From Corallococcus sp. EGB (lineage in GTDB: Bacteria; Myxococcota; Myxococcia; Myxococcales; Myxococcaceae), in contig NZ_CP079946.1 in NCBI RefSeq assembly GCF_019968905.1, forward strand, positions 5,270,001 through 5,334,000: a DNA stretch of 64,000 bases. Reading direction: 5' to 3'. Shown piece after piece: positions 17,505 through 28,737 of the stretch; position 1 is the stretch's first letter; each line of letters begins with the position of its first letter. Under the pieces are notes generated by a model that saw only the letters and a list, made by a program, of their open reading frames with translations, did no database searches and was not told the origin of the DNA. Made by a program: the position numbers and the translations under genes.

Positions 17505-19283
17505 ATGCCAAACATCAAATGGGAGATGTTCTGTTTGTTGTTGCTGGGAAGCCAGGCCGTGTGGGCGCACCCGTCACGCGCGGCCGTCTGGGGTGAAAGC
17601 GCGATGGTGAAGGTGCGTCCTGAAACGCCTCCCCGAGTCCAGGGGGCCGTTTCACTCACCGCCGCGCGCAATGAATTCGTGTCCTTCCAGGTGGTGCTTC
17701 ACGGAGGCACGTCGGGCCTGCGGGGCGTGACCGCCGTCCTGCCGGAGCTGCACGGTGACCGGTCGCGCATCCACGGTGGGGACCTGCTGCTCTACCGGGA
17801 AGCGCTCCTGGACATCACGACGCCCACGCCCCCAGGGACGCTCCCTGGGCGATGGCCGGATGGCCTGGTGCCGGATGTGGACGAGGTGGTGGGAGAGAAG
17901 CGTCTGGCCTTTCCCTTCGACGTGCCCGCGGGCGAATCCCGCGCCGTCTGGGTGGACGTGCACGTGCCGCCCAACTCCCGTCCGGGCAACTACCGTGGCG
18001 CCGTATCGGTGAAGGGGGACGGCTTTACTTCGCGCGTGGAGGTGGACCTCCAGGTGGTGGATGCGCTCCTGCCGAGCACCTCCTCGCTGCGCAGCGCCTT
18101 CCTGCTCTGGCCTCCCCACGTGTGCCGCGCCTTCACGGGGGATCCGGTGTGTCCCGTCGACACCCAGGTGCGCCTCTTGAAGCGGTTCCACCGGATGGCG
18201 CTGGAGCACCGCATCTCCCTGGCGAGCGGCTTTCCGCGACAGGTGGACCTGCCCACGTGGGATCTGCCGGACTACGACACGTTCAGCGAGCGCTGGGGGC
18301 CGTTCCTTGATGGCTCCGCCCCCAACCGCCTGCCCGGGGCGCGCATGACGGCCTTGCAATACCTGGGACCTGGCAACGGTGCGTCCCTGTCGGAATTCCA
18401 GACGGAAGCGCAAGCACGTGGCTGGCTGTCGCGCTCGTTCGACTATGTGGGGGATGAACCGCCCTACGGCGCCACTTGGGAGGCGGTGACGGCCCGGGCC
18501 GGGCTCACCCGCACGGTGGCTCCGCGCCTGCGCACGCTGCTGACCAGCACCGTCACCGACCTGGAGGCCCACGGGCTGTTGGAGGACATCGACATCATCA
18601 CCGTGCTGGTGAACTACATCGACGGGACCCAGCCGCCCTACGAGGGGTCCCAGCGCCCGAGATACGACGACTTCCTCTCCCGGCCCGACCGCGAGCTGTG
18701 GCTGTACCAGAGCTGCATGAGCCACGGCTGTGATCCGGCGGCTCCGCCCCCACCGGAGAACCTCCCCGGCCAGGGCTGGCCCTCGTACATGGTGGACCGC
18801 TCGGCGGCCAAGGCGCGCGGCATGCAGTGGCTGGACTTCATCAACGGTGCGAGCGGCGAGCTGTATTACCAGACGGTGGGCCTGCTCTCCTCCGCGTGGA
18901 CGACGCAGTTCCGCTTCAATGGCAATGGTGACGGCACGCTCTTCTATCCGGGGCTGCCCTCGGTCATCGGCGGCACCACCGAGATCCCCCTGCCTTCGCT
19001 GCGCATGAAGCTCATCCGGCAGGGCATGCAGGACTACGAATGGCTGAAGCTGGTGAGTGACGCAGGCGACCCGGCGTACGCGCGCGCCGTGGCCCTGAAG
19101 CTCATCCCGCACGCCTGGGCGGTCCCCGACGACGGCGAGGCCTTCGACCGGGCTCGGCTTCAGCTCATCAAGCGCTACCTGCAGTTGTGCCGGGACCGCG
19201 GCACGCCGCGCCAGGCCACACCTCACGAACGTCAATCCCTCTGGAGAGTGAGGGACGGATTTTCAGCCGGTGGCTATGGATGA
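17505..19283 (+). CDS. secreted DUF4091-domain protein (glycoside-hydrolase-like)
   Basis: 592 residues with a short signal peptide (MFCLLLLGSQAVWAHP). An N-terminal beta-sandwich (VSLTAARNEFVSFQVVLHG; AVWVDVHVPPNSRPGNY) is followed by a large alpha/beta region. The C-terminal block has LPSLRMKLIRQGMQDYEWLKLV, the hallmark of DUF4091, a domain usually at the end of TIM-barrel glycosidase-like proteins. Acidic residues in FDYVGDEPPYG and the DYEWL region are possible catalytic or structural sites. The role is probably cell-surface or extracellular carbohydrate processing; the substrate is unknown. The leader is 126 bp with no recognised promoter. Confidence 0.8.
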   Translation: MPNIKWEMFCLLLLGSQAVWAHPSRAAVWGESAMVKVRPETPPRVQGAVSLTAARNEFVSFQVVLHGGTSGLRGVTAVLPELHGDRSRIHGGDLLLYREALLDITTPTPPGTLPGRWPDGLVPDVDEVVGEKRLAFPFDVPAGESRAVWVDVHVPPNSRPGNYRGAVSVKGDGFTSRVEVDLQVVDALLPSTSSLRSAFLLWPPHVCRAFTGDPVCPVDTQVRLLKRFHRMALEHRISLASGFPRQVDLPTWDLPDYDTFSERWGPFLDGSAPNRLPGARMTALQYLGPGNGASLSEFQTEAQARGWLSRSFDYVGDEPPYGATWEAVTARAGLTRTVAPRLRTLLTSTVTDLEAHGLLEDIDIITVLVNYIDGTQPPYEGSQRPRYDDFLSRPDRELWLYQSCMSHGCDPAAPPPPENLPGQGWPSYMVDRSAAKARGMQWLDFINGASGELYYQTVGLLSSAWTTQFRFNGNGDGTLFYPGLPSVIGGTTEIPLPSLRMKLIRQGMQDYEWLKLVSDAGDPAYARAVALKLIPHAWAVPDDGEAFDRARLQLIKRYLQLCRDRGTPRQATPHERQSLWRVRDGFSAGGYG

Positions 19284-19330
19284 GAGGTCACCCCATACAA
19301 TCCACGGGGTGGCCTGCTCCAGGAGGGTGA

Positions 19331-20425
19331 ATGGTCCGTCTACCGAAGCTCACTACCGCCGAGTACACGATCAGGGACAGGGCCATCCGAGCCTTCAACA
19401 AACCGCGGACCCTCCGTGAAGCACTCGAGGCCACCCGACCGCATCTCCTTGAGGTCGTGCCGGCGGACGCCGTGGCGCTGTGCCTCATGCCAGACACGCG
19501 TTCACCCGTTTTTGAATGGCTCGTTCCAGGCCATCGCCTCGTCATTCTCGAGCAGTACGCCGAACTGATTCAGCATGACCCCTTCCGGGGCCCCATCTTC
19601 AAGCGGCCCCACTGGGTCGTCCGCGATTCGCAGCTCATGTCCCGCAAGGAGTTCGTGGGGAGCCTCATCCACCAACGCAGCCTGGAGTTGGGACCGCGCC
19701 TGGATCACATCATGGCTGTCCTCCTCCCCACTCGCTCCGGCCGCGTCGCTGCCCTCGCACTCTACAGACACCGGCCACGCGCCTTCTCCGCCAGGAACGC
19801 AGACATTCTCGGGAGCCTCACCGAGCACCTGGCGGACGCTGTCAGCAGGTACTGTGACCTCGAGGAACTGGAAATCCGTGCCAGGACTCTCGAAGAACTC
19901 TACCGCCGTCCCAATGCCGCCCTCCTCGTCGTGGAGCCTCCTCACCACGAGGTGATGCGCACCCCGAATGCCGCTGTCCTCCTGGAACGATGGTTCAACC
20001 CCTCCGACCTCCACTCGTCCGGCATTCCTCTGCCGCTCCAGGAGCAGTTGGATGCCCTGATGCGCATGACGCCGGATGAGCGGCTCGGCAAGGACTCCTG
20101 GGTCCGTGTCCACGAGGAGCGCTACCGCAAGGTCCAGTTCATGGAACTGTCCGCTCCCGAGGGGCCCTCGAAATGGGCCCTCAAGCTGGAAGAGATTCCG
20201 CGCTCCATTCCCCTCCCCGAAGAGATGAAGCGAAAGCTTCGTCCCAAGGAGATCCCCGTCGCGATGGGCATGCTCCGCAACTGGAACGATCACCAGATCG
20301 CCGGTGAGCTGAAGCGCTCCCATCACACCGTGAAGACCCACGTGAAGAACATCTTCGCCAGACTGGGGGTCGACAACCGGGCGGACCTGCTCTACCAGGC
20401 CGCTCACCTCAACATTCCTGTCTGA
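19331..20425 (+). CDS. LuxR-family transcriptional regulator
   Basis: 364 residues. The N-terminal 250 residues look like a GAF/PAS-type sensory region (EALEATRPHLLEVVPADAVA; SLTEHLADAVSRYCDLEELE). The C-terminus is a LuxR/GerE helix-turn-helix: WNDHQIAGELKRSHHTVKTH followed by NIFARLGVDNRADLLYQA. There is no receiver domain and no clear autoinducer-binding pattern, so the ligand is unknown. GGAGGGTGA lies just before the ATG. It starts 47 bp after the DUF4091 gene, so co-transcription is possible. Confidence 0.88.
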   Translation: MVRLPKLTTAEYTIRDRAIRAFNKPRTLREALEATRPHLLEVVPADAVALCLMPDTRSPVFEWLVPGHRLVILEQYAELIQHDPFRGPIFKRPHWVVRDSQLMSRKEFVGSLIHQRSLELGPRLDHIMAVLLPTRSGRVAALALYRHRPRAFSARNADILGSLTEHLADAVSRYCDLEELEIRARTLEELYRRPNAALLVVEPPHHEVMRTPNAAVLLERWFNPSDLHSSGIPLPLQEQLDALMRMTPDERLGKDSWVRVHEERYRKVQFMELSAPEGPSKWALKLEEIPRSIPLPEEMKRKLRPKEIPVAMGMLRNWNDHQIAGELKRSHHTVKTHVKNIFARLGVDNRADLLYQAAHLNIPV

Positions 20426-20484
20426 CCATGCCTCTCGGACTGCCCCCAGCCGAAGGGAGCACCTCGGAGCTCCCGCGCCGCCGG

Positions 20485-20828
20485 TCAGGGGCCGGAGAGC
20501 CGATCCGCACAGGCATTTCGCTGGTACGGCAGCCCTGACGGCGACCGGGAGGAGCCGCTCGAAGTCCTTCACCTGCTCGAGCAGGCGCCCCCAGCACGTA
20601 GAAGCGGGGGCGCATCATGAACGGGGGCGGGCGCACCTTGAACCCGTCGTCCATCTGGGCGGCGCGGTGCTCCAGCGCTTGGCTCGACTCCCGGGTCGCG
20701 GCCTCGTTCGTCGCCAGCCCCTTCGCCGTCGCGGCGCAGACGCGCACCGCCGGGGAGGCGTCCCCCACTGCGGCACACCCGAGGAGCGCTGTGGCGTAGA
20801 GGGCGTCGGCGGCCTCCGCGTGCTCGTT
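20485..20828 (-). pseudogene. decayed coding remnant
   Basis: On the minus strand, translation right after the stop of the lipoprotein gene stays protein-like for about 80 codons (ATALLGCAAVGDAS; RVCAATAKGLATNEAA). It then appears to jump frame (RLLEQVKDFERLLP) and again (GLPYQRNACADRLSGP, stop at 20485). No start codon in a good context exists. This looks like the rest of a lost gene broken by indels. I do not recognise the family. The whole 20426-20828 gap (403 bp) has no intact gene. Confidence 0.3.
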
Positions 20829-21305
20829 TCACGGCATGGGACCGGACCGCAGAGAGCCATAGATCAAGATGCGCTCCGGTCCCGCCGCCGGACAGTCCTG
20901 GGGGCTGCTGAACGTGAAGAGGTTCGCGATCTCCCCACGACCACTCGCTTCAACGTCGATGCTCCCGTTGCCCGAGTAGACCCCCAAGCCGGCGCTGTTG
21001 TACGCGGTCACGTAGACCGGAAGCTGCCGGTACACGGGGACGTCGCGGATGACCCCTTCGATGGCGCCGTTCCCCACGACCAGCGGCACAGGCCCGATGT
21101 TCTCGTACGGCATCCACGCTGTTGCTGTCACGGCTCCGCAAGGGTCCGTTGCCAGGGGGATGTGTACCCAGATGCCGTACCGGGTTGGGCCCGCATCGAG
21201 CGTGGAGGGGCCCGCAACCGGGTCCTCCATGTCTTCCTCCTTGCGACAGGCCCCCAGCAGTGCGCAGCTCACCCCAAACATCACGCTCCACGCGGCTCGC
21301 TTCAT
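20829..21305 (-). CDS. hypothetical lipoprotein
   Basis: 158 residues: MKRAAWSVMFGVSCALLGAC is a lipoprotein signal with Cys20 as lipidation site. The mature part is short and beta-rich (YGIWVHIPLATDPCG; PVYVTAYNSAGLGVYSGNG), consistent with a single Ig-like or sandwich domain. The family is not recognised. The ATG at 21305 has GGGAG seven bases upstream; a start at 21326 would spoil the signal peptide. No partner gene is obvious. Confidence 0.7.
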   Translation of the reverse strand: MKRAAWSVMFGVSCALLGACRKEEDMEDPVAGPSTLDAGPTRYGIWVHIPLATDPCGAVTATAWMPYENIGPVPLVVGNGAIEGVIRDVPVYRQLPVYVTAYNSAGLGVYSGNGSIDVEASGRGEIANLFTFSSPQDCPAAGPERILIYGSLRSGPMP

Positions 21306-21467
21306 CAGTCCACTCCCGTAGCGCATGAACCTCGCGCCCCTTGGGACACGTGAGCCTGGGAGCCTGGGACATCGGTCACTCTAAGCGTCGTCGCTCGTGC
21401 GACCCGAGTGAAGGAGCCCGGCGCGGACGGTGACGGATGCCACCGCCCGCTTCGGTCCTGCAGGGGG

Positions 21468-22769
<1,302 letters not shown>

Positions 22770-22908
22770 GTGCTGAACACTCCTTGAGGGTGAGGAGCGC
22801 ATGCTCGCGCAAATCATGTGCTTCCAGCAACGTGCACCTAGCGTGTACTCACCGCTTTCCAGGGACTCTCAGGATGGATGCTCACAAGCTGATCAGCCGT
22901 GTTGTCGG

Positions 22909-22957
22909 AAAAACAAAGGCCCTGGAGTCACCGGCTTGCACCGGGAACTCCAGGGCC
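22909..22957 (-). terminator. Rho-independent terminator of tRNA-Pro
   Basis: A perfect 11-bp stem, GGCCCTGGAGT (22918-22928) with ACTCCAGGGCC (22947-22957), is followed in the minus direction by TTTGTTTTT (22917-22909). It begins seven bases after the tRNA's CCA end. Half of this hairpin is also recognisable in the remnant at 3789-3877. Confidence 0.85.
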
Positions 22958-22963
22958 TCTATT

Positions 22964-23040
<77 letters not shown>

Positions 23041-23127
23041 TGAACCGCCGTCGTGAAACGGTGCGCCCTTATGCCCTCGCCGCTCTCTTGGGTCAAGCGC
23101 GAGGTGAGGGGCGCTGGTGAAAAAAAC

Positions 23128-23514
23128 CTACTCGTCGCCCTCTTCCATTCCCTCGTCGAAGTCCTCGCCCCGGGCTTCCGCCGCGTCCGCCGCCGCCTCC
23201 TCCTGCGCGTCGATCTCCGCGTGGTTCTCCGGCGGCGCCTCGCCGTTCAGGGCACTCTTCAACACCTGGCTCGGCCGGAAGGTCAGGACCCGGCGGGCGC
23301 TGATCTCGATCTCCTTGCCCGTCTGCGGGTTGCGCCCCACGCGCGCCTTCTTCTGGCGCACCTGGAAGTTTCCGAACCCGGAGATCTTGATCTTGTCCCC
23401 GCGCTCCAACGTCTCCTTCACGGTGTCGAAGACGAGCTCTACGATCTCCGCCGACTCCTTCTTGGAGAAGCCGACCTTCTCGTAGACCCCCTCGATGATG
23501 TCCGCTTTCGTCAT
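23128..23514 (-). CDS. ihfA: integration host factor alpha-type HU protein with acidic tail
   Basis: 128 residues. The first 92 are a normal HU/IHF fold: MTKADIIEGVYEKVGFSKKE, the beta-arm region GFGNFQVRQKKARVGRNPQT with the conserved GRNPxT, then LTFRPSQVLK. Position after pheT identifies it as the IHF alpha-type gene, as in many proteobacteria. Unusual is a 36-residue C-terminal tail in which 15 residues are Asp or Glu. Standard IHF alpha ends soon after the fold. The tail could modulate DNA affinity or subunit choice. Last gene of the thrS operon, 94 bp after pheT. Confidence 0.92.
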   Translation of the reverse strand: MTKADIIEGVYEKVGFSKKESAEIVELVFDTVKETLERGDKIKISGFGNFQVRQKKARVGRNPQTGKEIEISARRVLTFRPSQVLKSALNGEAPPENHAEIDAQEEAAADAAEARGEDFDEGMEEGDE

Positions 23515-23608
23515 GCGAGTCCTCTGGCACCCGTGATGGACCGGTGAACGCGGGGCATGGTGTCAGCCTTCCCTGAACCGTGTCAACGTCCTGACTTCAT
23601 TCAGGAAT

Positions 23609-26023
23609 TCAGGCGCGCAGTGCCGCCCCCAGCCGCTGGTTCACCTCCGCGATGATGCGCTGGTGGGCCTCCGTGACCTCCGCGTCGGTCAGCGTCCGCT
23701 CGGGCGAGCGATACCTCAAGGCATACGCCAGGTTCTTCTTCCCCTCGGGGATGGGCTTGCCCGTGTAGACGTCGAACACCAGCGCGTCCTCCACCAGCGG
23801 CGCTCCCACCTCCAGGATGACCCGGCGCACCTCCTCGTTGCGCAGCTCCAGCGGCACCAACACCGCCAGGTCCCGCAGCACCGCAGGGTACCTGGGCAGC
23901 CCCTCCGCTTGCGGCACCAGCCGCGCCGCCGCGTACAGCGGCTCCGTGTCCAGCTCGAACACGAACACGCCCTCGGGCAGCCCCAGCGCCTTCGTCACGC
24001 GCGGGTGCACCTCGCCCACGTAGCCCAGCACCGTGCCGTCCTTCAGCGCCACCTGGGCCGTGCTCCTCGGGTGGTACGCCGGAGGCTCCGCCGGGGTGAA
24101 GGCCACGCCCTCCACATGCAGCGCGTGCAGCAGCGCCTCCACCGCGCCCTTCGCGTCATAGAAGTCCACGCGCGCGTCCTTCTGCGTCCACGTCCGGCCA
24201 CCGCCGCGCAGGCCCCACACCAGGCCCGCCACCCGAGGCACCTCGCGCGCCGCGGGGCGCATGCCCTGCCCGCCCTCGGGGTCCCGGAAGTACGCGCGGC
24301 CCGTCTCGTACAGCCCCACCGCCTCCACCTGGTGCCGCACGCTGCGCGACAGGTTCTCCAGGAGGCCCGGCAAGAGGCTCGTGCGCATCACCGACTGCTC
24401 GACGCTCAGCGGGTTCAGGAGCGCGATGGGCGCCTCCTTCCCCCCCAACACCTCCAGCGACCTGGGCGCCACGAACGAGTAGTTCACCACCTCGGACAGC
24501 CCCACCCCGCCCAGCGCATGGCGCAGCCGGCGCTCGGCCTCCATGGTCGGCGGCTCGGGCGCCAGCGTCTCCAGCCCTCGCGGCAGCTTCGCCGGGATGT
24601 TGTCGTAGCCGTACACGCGGGCGACCTCCTCCATCAGGTCCTCCTCGCGCTCCACGTCCACTCGCGCCCTCGGCACTTCGTACGTCGTCTGGCCCTGGGA
24701 CTCGTCCACGGACTTGAAGCCCAGCGCCGTCAGGATGCGCCGGACCTCCGCCTCCGGCACCGCCACGCCCAGCACCTTCTCCACCCGGCCGTAGCGCAGC
24801 GTCGCCCGGCGCGGCGCCAGGGGCTCCGGCTGCACGTCGATGCGGCCCGGCGCCACCGTGCCGCCTGACAGCTCCGCGATGAGCTGCGCGGCCCGGTCCA
24901 ACGCCGGCAGCACGGCGTCCAGGTCCGCCCCGCGCTCGAAGCGGTGCGACGCCTCCGTGTGCAGCGCGTAGCGCTTCGCGGACCGGCGCACGCCGGAGCC
25001 GTGGAAGTGCGCGGACTCGATGACGATGCGCTTCGTGCCCTGCGTGACTTCGCTGTCGCCGCCGCCCATCACGCCCGCCAGCGCCTGCGCCCGGTCGCGG
25101 TCCGCGATGACCAGGTCGTCCGCGTCCAGCGTGCGCTCCTTGTCGTCCAGCGTGCGCAGCTTCTCGCCCGGCTTCGCGGTGCGGACGATGATCTCCTGGC
25201 CCGCCACCTTCTCCAGGTCGAACGCGTGCAGCGGCTGGCCGTACTCCAGGAGCACGTAGTTGGTGACGTCCACCACGTTGTTGATGGCGCGCACGCCGCA
25301 CGCCTTCAGCCGGTCCTGCATCCACTGCGGCGACGGCTGGACGGTGACGCCCTCCACCACCCGCGCCGCGTAGCGCGAGCAGCGCTCCTTCGCGTCGATG
25401 CGCACCTTCACCTGCTCGGCCACGGCCTTGCCGGACTCGACGGGCTTGGGCTGCGGCGGCTTCAGCTGCGCGCCCGTCACCACGCCCACCTCGCGCGCGA
25501 TGCCCAGGTGGCTGAGCGCGTCCGGCCGGTTCGGGGTGACGTTCACCTCCAGCACCGAGTCATCCAGCCCCAGGGCCTCCGCGATGGGGACGCCCAGCTT
25601 CGTGTCCGCGGGGAGGATCAGCAGCCCGGACGAGTCCTCCGTGATGCCCAGCTCCTTCGCGGAGCAGAGCATGCCGAAGCTGTCCACGCCCCTCAGCGCG
25701 GCCTGCTTGATCTCCATGCCGTTGGGCAGCTTCGCGCCCACCGTGGCCAGCGGCACCTTGTCGCCGACCTTGAAGTTCTTCGCGCCGCACACCACCTGGA
25801 ACAGCGCGGAGCCGCCGATGTCCACCTGCGTGACGGACAGCTTGTCCGCGTTGGGGTGCTGCACCGACTCGCGGATCTGCGCCACCACCACGCCGCGCAG
25901 GCCTTCGCCGGGGCGCTCCACGCCCTCGATCTCCAGCCCCGCCGCGGTCAGCTTGCGCGCCAGCTCGTCCACGGACGGCGGCAGCGCGACGTAATCACCC
26001 AGCCACTTCACAGAAATCTTCAC
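23609..26023 (-). CDS. pheT: phenylalanyl-tRNA synthetase beta subunit
   Basis: 804 residues, the usual length for PheT. Domains in order: N-terminal tRNA-binding (EMAP-like) domain (about 40-150, VVVAQIRESVQHPNADKL), B3/B4 editing domain (MLCSAKELGI; VTPNRPDALSHLGIARE), B5 domain, catalytic-like core (EEDLMEEVARVYGYDNIP) and a C-terminal anticodon-binding FDX-ACB fold (PRYPAVLRDLAVLVP). It pairs with PheS as an alpha2-beta2 enzyme charging tRNA-Phe in the cytoplasm. It starts 31 bp after the pheS stop in the same operon. Confidence 0.98.
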   Translation of the reverse strand: MKISVKWLGDYVALPPSVDELARKLTAAGLEIEGVERPGEGLRGVVVAQIRESVQHPNADKLSVTQVDIGGSALFQVVCGAKNFKVGDKVPLATVGAKLPNGMEIKQAALRGVDSFGMLCSAKELGITEDSSGLLILPADTKLGVPIAEALGLDDSVLEVNVTPNRPDALSHLGIAREVGVVTGAQLKPPQPKPVESGKAVAEQVKVRIDAKERCSRYAARVVEGVTVQPSPQWMQDRLKACGVRAINNVVDVTNYVLLEYGQPLHAFDLEKVAGQEIIVRTAKPGEKLRTLDDKERTLDADDLVIADRDRAQALAGVMGGGDSEVTQGTKRIVIESAHFHGSGVRRSAKRYALHTEASHRFERGADLDAVLPALDRAAQLIAELSGGTVAPGRIDVQPEPLAPRRATLRYGRVEKVLGVAVPEAEVRRILTALGFKSVDESQGQTTYEVPRARVDVEREEDLMEEVARVYGYDNIPAKLPRGLETLAPEPPTMEAERRLRHALGGVGLSEVVNYSFVAPRSLEVLGGKEAPIALLNPLSVEQSVMRTSLLPGLLENLSRSVRHQVEAVGLYETGRAYFRDPEGGQGMRPAAREVPRVAGLVWGLRGGGRTWTQKDARVDFYDAKGAVEALLHALHVEGVAFTPAEPPAYHPRSTAQVALKDGTVLGYVGEVHPRVTKALGLPEGVFVFELDTEPLYAAARLVPQAEGLPRYPAVLRDLAVLVPLELRNEEVRRVILEVGAPLVEDALVFDVYTGKPIPEGKKNLAYALRYRSPERTLTDAEVTEAHQRIIAEVNQRLGAALRA

Positions 26024-26054
26024 AGGGTTTGTCCTCTTGCCTGGTGGGCCGGAA

Positions 26055-27104
26055 TCAGAACTGCGCGAGGAAGCGGGAGTCGTTCTCGAACATCATCCGC
26101 AGGTCGTCGACGCCGTAGCGCAGCATCGCCAGGCGCTCCACGCCCATGCCGAACGCGTAGCCCGTCACCTCCTTCGGGTCGTAGCCCGCGGCGGTGAAGA
26201 CGTTCGGGTGCACCATGCCGCTGCCCAGCACCTCCAGCCACCCGGTCTGCTTGCACACGCGGCAGCCCTTGCCGCCGCACGACGCACAGGTGACGTCCAC
26301 CTCCGCGGAGGGCTCCGTGAAGGGGAAGAACGACGGGCGGAAGCGCGTGCGCGTCTCCGAGCCGAAGAACGCCTTCACGAACGCGTCCAGCGTGCCCTTC
26401 AGCTCCGCGAAGCTCACGTCCTTGTCCACCAGCAGGCCCTCCACCTGGTGGAACATGGGCGTGTGCGTGATGTCCGAGTCGCGCCGGTACACCCGGCCCG
26501 GCATCACCGCGCGGATGGGCGGCTTGCGCGACAGCATGTGCCGCACCTGCACCGGCGACGTGTGCGTGCGCAAGAGCGACGGGCTGTCCGCCTTCTTCGC
26601 GTGGCCCAGCGTGGGCTCGTCCACGTAGAACGTGTCCTGCATGTCCCGCGCGGGGTGATCCTTGGGCAGGTTCAGCGCCTCGAAGTTGAAGTAGTCGAGC
26701 TCGATCTCCGGGCCGACCGCCACCTCGAACCCCAGCCGCGCGAACGTCCGGACGATGTCCTCCATGGTGCGCGACACCGGGTGCCGCCCGCCCGGCAGCA
26801 CCGCGCGCCCGGGCAGCGTCACGTCCAGCTGCGGCCCCTTGAGCTTCGCCTCCAGCGCCGCGTCCTCCGCGCGCTTCACCGCGTCCGACAGGAGCTGCTC
26901 CAGCTCCGCCTTGACGGCGTTGGCCACCTCTCCCAGGGCCCGGCGCTCGTCCGGGGGCAGCTTGCCCATGCCGCCCAGCACCGCGGACAGCTCGCCCTTC
27001 TTGCCCAGGTAGCGGATGCGCAGCGCCTCCACCTGCGAGGGCTCCGACACGCCGGAGATCTCCTGGCGCGCCGCGTCCGCCAACGCCTGCAACCGGTCTC
27101 GCAT
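26055..27104 (-). CDS. pheS: phenylalanyl-tRNA synthetase alpha subunit
   Basis: 349 residues: N-terminal coiled coil ([16 protein letters not shown]; about 1-90), then the class II catalytic core with [15 protein letters not shown] (motif 1 region), [30 protein letters not shown] (motif 2) and [18 protein letters not shown]-like motif 3 near the C-terminus. [13 protein letters not shown] segment gives a small metal-binding insert common in bacterial PheS. The ATG at 27104 follows GGAAGAGG at good distance and is preferred to an in-frame ATG at 27125. Confidence 0.97.
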   Translation of the reverse strand: MRDRLQALADAARQEISGVSEPSQVEALRIRYLGKKGELSAVLGGMGKLPPDERRALGEVANAVKAELEQLLSDAVKRAEDAALEAKLKGPQLDVTLPGRAVLPGGRHPVSRTMEDIVRTFARLGFEVAVGPEIELDYFNFEALNLPKDHPARDMQDTFYVDEPTLGHAKKADSPSLLRTHTSPVQVRHMLSRKPPIRAVMPGRVYRRDSDITHTPMFHQVEGLLVDKDVSFAELKGTLDAFVKAFFGSETRTRFRPSFFPFTEPSAEVDVTCASCGGKGCRVCKQTGWLEVLGSGMVHPNVFTAAGYDPKEVTGYAFGMGVERLAMLRYGVDDLRMMFENDSRFLAQF

Positions 27105-27154
27105 GGTCCTCTTCCCGCCTTCCATTCACGCCCCGGTCGCTTCGAGCGCCGGGC

Positions 27155-27188
27155 AAAAAAAAGGGCCGCCCCCTGGTGGAGGCAGCCC
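27155..27188 (-). terminator. terminator/attenuator between rplT and pheS
   Basis: In the minus direction GGGCTGCC (27188-27181) pairs with GGCGGCCC (27170-27163, one G-U pair) around a 10-nt loop and is followed by eight T residues (27162-27155). It lies 51 bp before the pheS start. A second hairpin, GCCGGCG/CGCCGGC with a 4-nt loop, lies just upstream (27204-27221). In E. coli pheST is controlled here by the pheM leader peptide; no Phe-rich leader is visible in this gap. Confidence 0.8.
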
Positions 27189-27227
27189 GTTTCAGCTTCG
27201 GGAGCCGGCGTCACCGCCGGCCGTGTC

Positions 27228-27575
27228 TCAGGCTGCCTTCGCGATGTTGGCGATGGCGGCAAAGCCCGCGGGGTCCGCGATGGCCAGATCCGACAGGACC
27301 TTGCGGTCCAGGTTGATCTTCGCCTTCGCCAGGCCGGCGATCAGCTTCGAGTAGGACAGGCCCACCGTGCGAGCGGCCGCATTGATGCGGACGATCCACA
27401 GGGAGCGGAAGTTGCGCTTGCGCACCGCGCGGTCGCGGGTCGCGTAGTCCAGGGCGCGCTCGACGGCCTGGTTCGCACGGCGGTAGCAGTTCTTGCGACG
27501 GCCGCGGAAGCCCTTCGCAAGCTTCAGAATCCGATTACGACGACGACGAGCCTTGAAACCCTTTTTGACGCGCAT
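27228..27575 (-). CDS. rplT: 50S ribosomal protein L20
   Basis: 115 residues, very basic: [40 protein letters not shown], then [18 protein letters not shown], as in all bacterial L20. It binds 23S rRNA early in assembly and often represses its own operon by binding mRNA. It sits 92 bp after rpmI in the conserved infC-rpmI-rplT order. Confidence 0.98.
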   Translation of the reverse strand: MRVKKGFKARRRRNRILKLAKGFRGRRKNCYRRANQAVERALDYATRDRAVRKRNFRSLWIVRINAAARTVGLSYSKLIAGLAKAKINLDRKVLSDLAIADPAGFAAIANIAKAA

Positions 27576-27667
27576 GACACACTCCTGACTGCTGGAAGGG
27601 AGCCCGGGGCGCTGGCTTCACGCCGCTCCGCCAGGACTCATGATTGGTTCAAACCCTGAAGAACGAC

Positions 27668-27874
27668 TCAGGCGCCGTAGGGGAACAGCTCCTTGATGAC
27701 CTTCTTCGCGTCCATGTCGCGCAGGTGGCCCGTGCCACGGTTGCCGCGCTTCTGCTTGGGCGTCTTGGAGAAGGTGAACAGGTGCTTGCTGTACGCCTTG
27801 CCGAACTTCACCTGGCCGCTCTTCTTCACGTGGAAGCGCTTCTTCGCGGCGCTGCGGGTCTTCAACTTGGGCAT
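27668..27874 (-). CDS. rpmI: 50S ribosomal protein L35
   Basis: 68 residues, MPKLKTRSAAKKRFHVKKSG to the C-terminal KKVIKELFPYGA, the complete L35 pattern. The ATG at 27874 gives the conserved MPKLKT start and is preceded by AAGGAAGGTTTGGG. It follows infC by 100 bp and precedes rplT, the usual order. Confidence 0.98.
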   Translation of the reverse strand: MPKLKTRSAAKKRFHVKKSGQVKFGKAYSKHLFTFSKTPKQKRGNRGTGHLRDMDAKKVIKELFPYGA

Positions 27875-27974
27875 GATCCCAAACCTTCCTTCTGCTTCGT
27901 GTCGGCCGGCAGTCATCGCGACTGACGGCGGCCCGGGGCACACGGTCCCCGGACGCTTTGGGCGAAAGCCTCTA

Positions 27975-28634
<660 letters not shown>

Positions 28635-28637
<3 letters not shown>

Positions 28638-28650
28638 GGGAGGACCCTCC
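28635..28650 (-). promoter_or_regulatory. ribosome-binding site and AUC start of infC
   Basis: Minus strand reads GGAGGGTCCTCCCATC. The GGAGG is a near-perfect Shine-Dalgarno, eight bases before the AUC. The bases between (GGAG-GGTC-CTCC) can fold on themselves and hide it. This supports the AUC as the true start and suggests translational control. Confidence 0.75.
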
Positions 28651-28737
28651 GGCGGGTCGGGGACGGAGCAGGCCTCCAATCCCCGGAAAGCCGGGCACGT
28701 AGTTCAGCCCGGACGGAGAGTCAAGTCCTCCCCCGGC

